From assembly GCA_963921795.1 (NCBI GenBank), contig OY997654.1, forward strand, positions 2,970,206-3,034,205: a stretch of 64,000 bases of DNA, written 5' to 3'. The DNA is from Nannobrachium achirus. Lineage: Eukaryota > Chordata > Actinopteri > Myctophiformes > Myctophidae. The translations under genes and the position numbers were made by a program. The notes beneath the pieces were generated by a model. The model searched no databases. It was given only the letters and a program-made list of their open reading frames with translations, and was not told the DNA's origin. Within the stretch, counting starts at the first letter, position 1; each line of letters starts with the position of its first letter. Of this stretch, positions 59,503 to 64,000 are shown piece after piece.

Positions 59503-59512
59503 TATTTATTTA
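59503..59512 (-). promoter_or_regulatory. TATA-like box of the lectin
   Basis: AAATAAATAC on the minus strand, about 42-50 bp upstream of the start codon. Spacing fits a very short 5' UTR. Moderate support only. Confidence 0.4.
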
Positions 59513-59949
59513 CTGGGTGTTCAGACCCTAACATTGATTGGTTCATTCAGGGGGGAAGGGCATTGGAAGGAGGCGTGGAGAAGCTTTCAGGGGAGGTGGA
59601 GTTAAGCAGTGTTCCTAAGAAGAGCAGCAAGTGGTTGGGGTCTGGGGACCCCCCAGGGGTCCATGAGGCGGTTCCCACAGCAAAACGATTTAAACACATG
59701 CAAATCTATTTTCCATTTTGGTTCATTGGAAATCATGCCATCTACAAGATGAGCTGAACACTTTGAGAAATTGTGAATGTATAATAAGCCAATAAACCAA
59801 TGACGACACCAGTGTTCTCTCGTGGGGGTTTGTCTTCACCATGGTGTCTAGGTCTGGTGATTCTTTGGGACACCATTTTTTATTCAGGTGAAAACAACAC
59901 AGCATTAAAAAAATAATCATCATAGCATAACATATGGTGAAGTATTGTA

Positions 59950-60180
59950 GTCCAGGGCAGATGTGGCTCAGGAAGTAGAGTGGGTTGGCCAATCATCCGA
60001 GGGTTGGCGGTTCAAATCCCGGCTACTCCTGTCTACATGTTGAAGTGTCTGACACTGAACCCTGTGTTGCCTCCGATGGTGTTAGCTCGCCAGTTGCCAT
60101 TGGTGTGTGAATGTGGGAAGTGAGGACGCTGGCGTTGACTGTTCACAGCTTCACCTCCTAATGTATGAATGAATGGACGG
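59950..60180 (+). mobile_element. tRNA-headed SINE, first copy
   Basis: Box A-like GTGGCTCAGGAAGTAGAGTG and box B GGTTCAAATCC at normal spacing, followed by a non-tRNA body ending near ATGAATGAATGGA. Confidence 0.8.
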
Positions 60181-60525
60181 CATAGCTCAGGGGTAGAGAA
60201 ACCATTAGTAGAGCACGAAGGGTTCCCAGTTCGAATCCGGGCTCCCCTTGACTTAATGTCGAAGAGTCTTTGAGCAAGACTCTGAACCCCTAGTTGCTCC
60301 CGGTGAGTAGGTTGGTGCCTTGCACGGTTTCCTCCGCCACCGGTGTGTGTAAATGGGTGAATGTAATGCACAATCTATGTAAAGTGCTTTGGATAAAAGC
60401 GCTATATAAATGCACCATTTACCATTTATGAATGAATGGACCATTGTAAAGCGCTTTGAGTTTGCAACTTGCTTAGAAAAGCGCTATAAAAAGCAATCCA
60501 TTATTATTATTATTATTATTATGTA
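60175..60525 (+). mobile_element. tRNA-headed SINE, second copy
   Basis: GGCATAGCTCAGGGGTAGAG and GTTCGAATCC form a tRNA-like head. Two versions of the AAAGCGCTTTG...AAAAGCGCTAT tail follow, then (ATT)n. Confidence 0.8.
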
Positions 60526-60745
60526 ATTGCAACAACTAGCGATCTTATGTGCACAATGGAAACGGTATATATACCGCGATTCTGCCAATAATAATCATAT
60601 AATTGGAGACGCACATCTGAGTTTTTGCAGAGTTTTTTCCCCATGTCCTATTCGCTCATACTAGGCCATGACTTATGTGTATCCAGACGAATATCTGCAG
60701 TGGGCTCAGAATGTCCCATTTCACAAGCTTTCAAAATGCTTAAGA

Positions 60746-60790
60746 AAATAGCAGTTCTACAAGCTCAGCGTTGCAATTTTCAAATATAGC
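60746..60790. repeat. One-armed palindrome remnant
   Basis: AAATAGCAGTTCTACAAGCT followed by CAGCGTTGCAATTTTCAAATAG; the right arm is mostly gone. Confidence 0.55.
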
Positions 60791-60859
60791 CAAAGTAAGT
60801 ATATATAGGGCAGAAGTGGTTATGTTTTTTGTAAAACTAGTAACTATATTTTTCCATTA

Positions 60860-61352
60860 ATTGCCAAGGATTTCTTCTTGGTTTTTAAAGCCCTTAATGG
60901 CCTGGCACCCTCCTATCTCGATGACTGTCTGAATAGATATGTTCCTGGCCGTCCCCTTAGGTCCACTACTGCTGACCTACTTGAAATCCCTAGCTTAGAA
61001 ATGAAAATTAGAAAATACGGTGAAGCTGCTTTTTGTTTCTATGGGCCGACGGCCTGGAACCGCCTCTCATTATATTTAAGGCAGTCAACCTCGGTGGACA
61101 GCTTTAAGTCCCAACTCGAGACCTATTTATTTTCTATTGCTTTTAAATAATCCTACCCTAGCTTAACTGTTTTGCCTTTTGCTACTTTATTGTTATTGCT
61201 ATTATTTGCTGAGTTAATGTTGTATTTACTTTTGTCTTGCTGTATTGTCATTATTGCTGTTTTGTTTTTGTATCTTGTTGTGTGAAGCACTCTGAGCTGC
61301 ATTTTTGTATGAAGGGTGCTATACAAATAAAGTTTCATTCATTCATTCAAAG
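60860..61352 (+). mobile_element. L2-like LINE 3' end with intact C-terminal frame
   Basis: The frame 60878-61150 (FKALNGLAPSYLDDCLNRY, GEAAFCFYGPTAWNRLSLYL, SFKSQLETYLF) is the conserved C-terminus of L2/Maui-type retrotransposon proteins. The 3' end has AATAAAGTTTCATTCATTCA, typical of L2 tails. It is 5'-truncated. Confidence 0.85.
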
Positions 61353-61374
61353 GAGTAAAAGAGACATGTTAGAG

Positions 61375-61852
61375 CATACTTGGGCAACTGGTGGCCCCAG
61401 GGCCACATGCGGCCCCCACCATCACTGCGGCCCACAGGTAAATATCGAACTACTGATATATTATTGATTTCACCTGTTAGAATTCTAAACATACAAACAT
61501 GAACCGCTTTAATTACTTCAGTCTCTATTGGTAGCTTAATGTCTAGTATAAATACATTAAAAATATATTTATATATTTGTAAGAATAGCTAAAAGCTTGT
61601 AGTTCAAAAATAGCAGATCTACAAGCTCTAAACACTTCGCACTGTGACGTGTTTTGAGCTTGTAGATCATCTATTTTTGCTACCTTTTGTGTGACGTAGC
61701 CTACTGTAGAATGATAAACTAGGGAATTCATTTATCAAAAAGGTTAAAATACAGGGATAAGACTTTCTGCCTAACAATATATGTGTGGTCCTCTGGAGTC
61801 TGGAGTGTGGAAATATAGTGGCCCTCTCCGTTATCAAAGTTGTTCACCCCTG
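61375..61852. mobile_element. hAT MITE, inverted relative of 3662-4056, 478 bp
   Basis: TGTTAGAG (61367-61374) and TATTAGAG (61853-61860) are a 7/8 target duplication. Left CATACTTGGGCAACTGGTGG and right TTGTTCACCCCTG are the ends. Carries palindrome copy 12. Confidence 0.8.
61605..61679. repeat. Dispersed palindrome, copy 12
   Basis: AAATAGCAGATCTACAAGCT pairs with AGCTTGTAGATCATCTATTT, loop about 27 nt. Confidence 0.8.
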
Positions 61853-62129
61853 TATTAGAGGGTCAAAGAGTAGCATTGTGTTAGACACGTCATCAGTGCT
61901 GACAGTGTCAGAACATGTTGAAATAACATTGATCTAACTTAATACATCTGTATTCTCAGCTGCTGACCTGGTGCTGTGGCTCAAAGGTTCACTCAATATT
62001 TAATTTCAACACCAAAAGAGACCCAAAACATACACAAATACATTAGGAATGATTAATGCATCACTGAAGCCAAGTGCCAAATTGTTAGGGTCAGGCCAAG
62101 CCTCGGGCTGGCACAGTATAGGGCCCAGT

Positions 62130-62390
62130 TTAAGGCCGGGCCTTAATTTTCGGGCCCGTTGAGAACTCTAGTGTTTTGTACTCTGTACAGGGCAGCAACC
62201 GGAGCCAGTGGAGAAGGGGTGAGACCTGTGAGAATTTAGTCTGGTTGAAGACCAGTCGTGCCGCAGCATTTTGGGATAAGTTGGAGAGGCTTAAGTGCAC
62301 ATGCCGGGAGGCCAATGAGGAGAGAGTTACAGTAGTCGAGTTTTGATATGGCTGATGTCTGGATGAGGAGCTGGGCTGACTCTAAACCTC
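62130..62390. repeat. Fragment of a common fish interspersed repeat
   Basis: GAAGACCAGTCGTGCCGCAG, CATTTTGGGATAAGTTGGAG and GAGTTACAGTAGTCGAG match my recollection of a widespread teleost repeat. I cannot name its class. Confidence 0.5.
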
Positions 62391-63149
62391 TACCAAACTG
62401 TTCTGGCCCTTTAAGTCAGCCCTGCATCACCCTGGCCATAATATGCGATGTGAATGGCATTAACCTGTAGACACCGGAAGTGGCAGAAGTGCTACGGTTA
62501 GCGGAAGTTACGTTAAAAACCTAAATAGATTGTAGCTCTTAACTCGCTCTTAATACTGTAGGTGTCCTTTGTCAGAATCCATGTTTTGTTTGGATATTGT
62601 TTATTACGAGCGCAACCGAAGGGTCGGGAGAAGTAGAACATTTTTTTTTCTTTTTTTTTTCGTGTGAAAAAACAATAACTTCCGGTGAAATTCTCCTGGC
62701 GGAGGTAGCACCGTTCTATGCCGTATCAGCCTATGGTCGTAACCTGGCTTTTCTCTTCGCAGATGAGTAAGCCTGGCTACGCGAGGCTAGCCCTGCATAC
62801 AGTAGTCATGAGCTCCACTATCTGAGGTGATAAACCACTCTTTGGAAACAACACTGAGACAAACGGACATCGCTGCAGAACAAACATGTCAGCGAATGGT
62901 GCAACAACAAAGACTGATTCAATCAGCCTGCCCTGGCTTCTGTCAATATCATTCAATTCCATTCAAGGAAGAAAACAATCCAAACAAAACAATGCCCTCA
63001 GCTTTCTCTCACCTCCCTCTTATCTATCACACCGAAGACAGTGACGGAAAATTCAAGTGGTTTACTTAGTATGGACGAAACCCACTTTGAGAACCCCTGG
63101 TTTAATGGTGAATTAATAGGCTTGCCCCTGCTGGTACCATTCATCTTAC
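62391..63149. other. Intergenic, no gene seen
   Basis: No coding signature. Positions 63070-63150 match 33730-33790 (CCCACTTTGAGAACCCCTGG and following), the target into which the next repeat is inserted. Confidence 0.55.
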
Positions 63150-63957
63150 AATGAATGCGAGAAGTCTCTGTGAGTATGTATGTATGTATGTAATCCGCGT
63201 ATCTCGAGAACCGTTCGTCCCACCGGCTTCAGATTCGGCACGCGCATTCCCCACCGCGAAATTTACGGAATCTCCATATGCGGAGATGATTCAATCAGGC
63301 TGTTTCTGAGGAAACCGGCGCAAGCGCTGTCTCATTGTGACATCCCATCATAAAAGGCTCTGACATCACGTACGCCACATGAGTCAACAAAAAATGCCAT
63401 GGTTATTGAATGTCATCAGTATGACGTGTTTTGATGTTCATATATGGGCTTAAATGGACACAGGCAAACATATGGTCAAAGCGGCTCTTATGACAACAGG
63501 TATAATGGGGTTTGCATTAAAGGGTAGGGCATTCACACAGATCTCCATATACTGTATGGGTATAAAATGGATGCCCGTATGCGGAGCTGATGTCTGACAG
63601 GTATAATGGGGTTTGCATTAAAGGGTGGGGCATTCATTCCCTAATCTACAGAGATCTCCATATGTGGGCATAAAATAGACGCAGACAGACAGATAACTCC
63701 ATATATGGGCATAAATGGACACATAGGCAAACAGATGGTCAAAACGGGTCCTACAGAGGTCTCCATATATGGACATAAAATGGACGTAGACAAACAGATA
63801 TCTCCATATATGGGCATAAATGGACACACGCAAACAGATGGTCAAAACGGATCCTATGACGACAGGTATAATGGGGTTTGCATTAAAGGGCGGGGCATTC
63901 ATTCCCTATTTACATTGTTCCCGAGTAGGCCAGGTCGCCGACTTCGGGCAGCCGAGC
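63150..63957. repeat. Inverted full copy of the 6171-6672 repeat, with extra internal units
   Basis: Reads from CTTACAATGAATGCGAGAAG to GGGCAGCCGAGCTT. Several extra CTCCATATATGGGCATAAAT and AATGGGGTTTGCATTAAAGG units expand its middle. The flank resumes the 33730-33850 sequence, so the insertion interval is defined by comparison. Confidence 0.65.
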
Positions 63958-64000
63958 TTCAAAGGATCATTCATTTAGCCCAGTCTGGTGGATGTGAGTG

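Noticed and set aside
59950-60250. Two tRNA genes, from box A and box B sequences
   Set aside because: The heads are diverged, cannot be folded cleanly into a cloverleaf by eye, and are joined to SINE bodies and tails.
63618-63902. Frames with [17 protein letters not shown] repeats
   Set aside because: They read through tandem ATATGGGCATAAA-type units of the interspersed repeat; the same peptides appear in more than one frame.

Overview
This is eukaryotic nuclear DNA from a bony fish, almost certainly a teleost. The evidence is short exons in long AT-rich introns, hAT-type MITEs with 8-bp target duplications, CR1/L2-type LINE 3' ends, tRNA-headed SINEs, abundant microsatellites and several fish-style innate-immune genes. 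I cannot name the species. There are no operons, CRISPR arrays or organellar genes.

Four protein-coding loci can be assembled by hand. (1) Positions 6955-14378, minus strand: a 13-exon immunoglobulin-superfamily receptor, modelled at 507 aa. It has a signal peptide, three Ig domains, a proline-rich octapeptide-repeat stalk, one membrane segment and a long tail with two ITIMs, and it resembles Fc-receptor-like or leukocyte immune-type receptors. Its tail is built from two tandem copies of a three-exon cassette. (2) Positions 34268-35314, plus strand: an uninterrupted 348-codon COQ5 (ubiquinone-biosynthesis C-methyltransferase) reading frame, probably a retrocopy, with a hAT MITE inserted 18 bp after its stop. 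(3) Positions 38673-43589, minus strand: a Toll-like receptor of the TLR11/13/22-like type. Its TIR domain is split over three exons, and a one-base frameshift lies in the transmembrane segment. (4) Positions 49462-59461, minus strand: a six-exon secreted C-type lectin of 237 aa with signal peptide, coiled-coil neck and one C-type lectin domain that lacks the EPN and WND calcium/sugar motifs. Three of the four are immune recognition genes, so the window looks like an immune-gene neighbourhood, although the genes need not be co-regulated.

The rest is repeats. 1-6.9 kb: LINE fragment, hAT MITEs and a non-TIR repeat that returns inverted at 63.2-64 kb. 14.4-19.8 kb: microsatellites, a perfect 28-bp palindrome, a direct/inverted repeat cluster and a 193-bp tandem array. 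19.8-25.0 kb: an apparent 5.2-kb hAT-like shell holding other elements, including a 2-kb element with 41-bp perfect inverted ends and a core of GGGCCCC-rich repeats arranged in inverted halves. 25-34 kb: foldback elements, a TTAA-flanked MITE and a 160-bp tandem array. 35-38.6 kb and 43.6-49 kb: MITEs, LINE tails and hairpins. 59.5-64 kb: two SINEs, an L2-like LINE end, a hAT MITE and the inverted repeat copy.

The most unusual shared signal is a roughly 35-75 bp palindrome, arms near GCAGATCTACAAGCTCACAA with variable loops. It occurs at least twelve times as a two-armed copy plus several remnants, in introns, between genes and inside unrelated MITE families.
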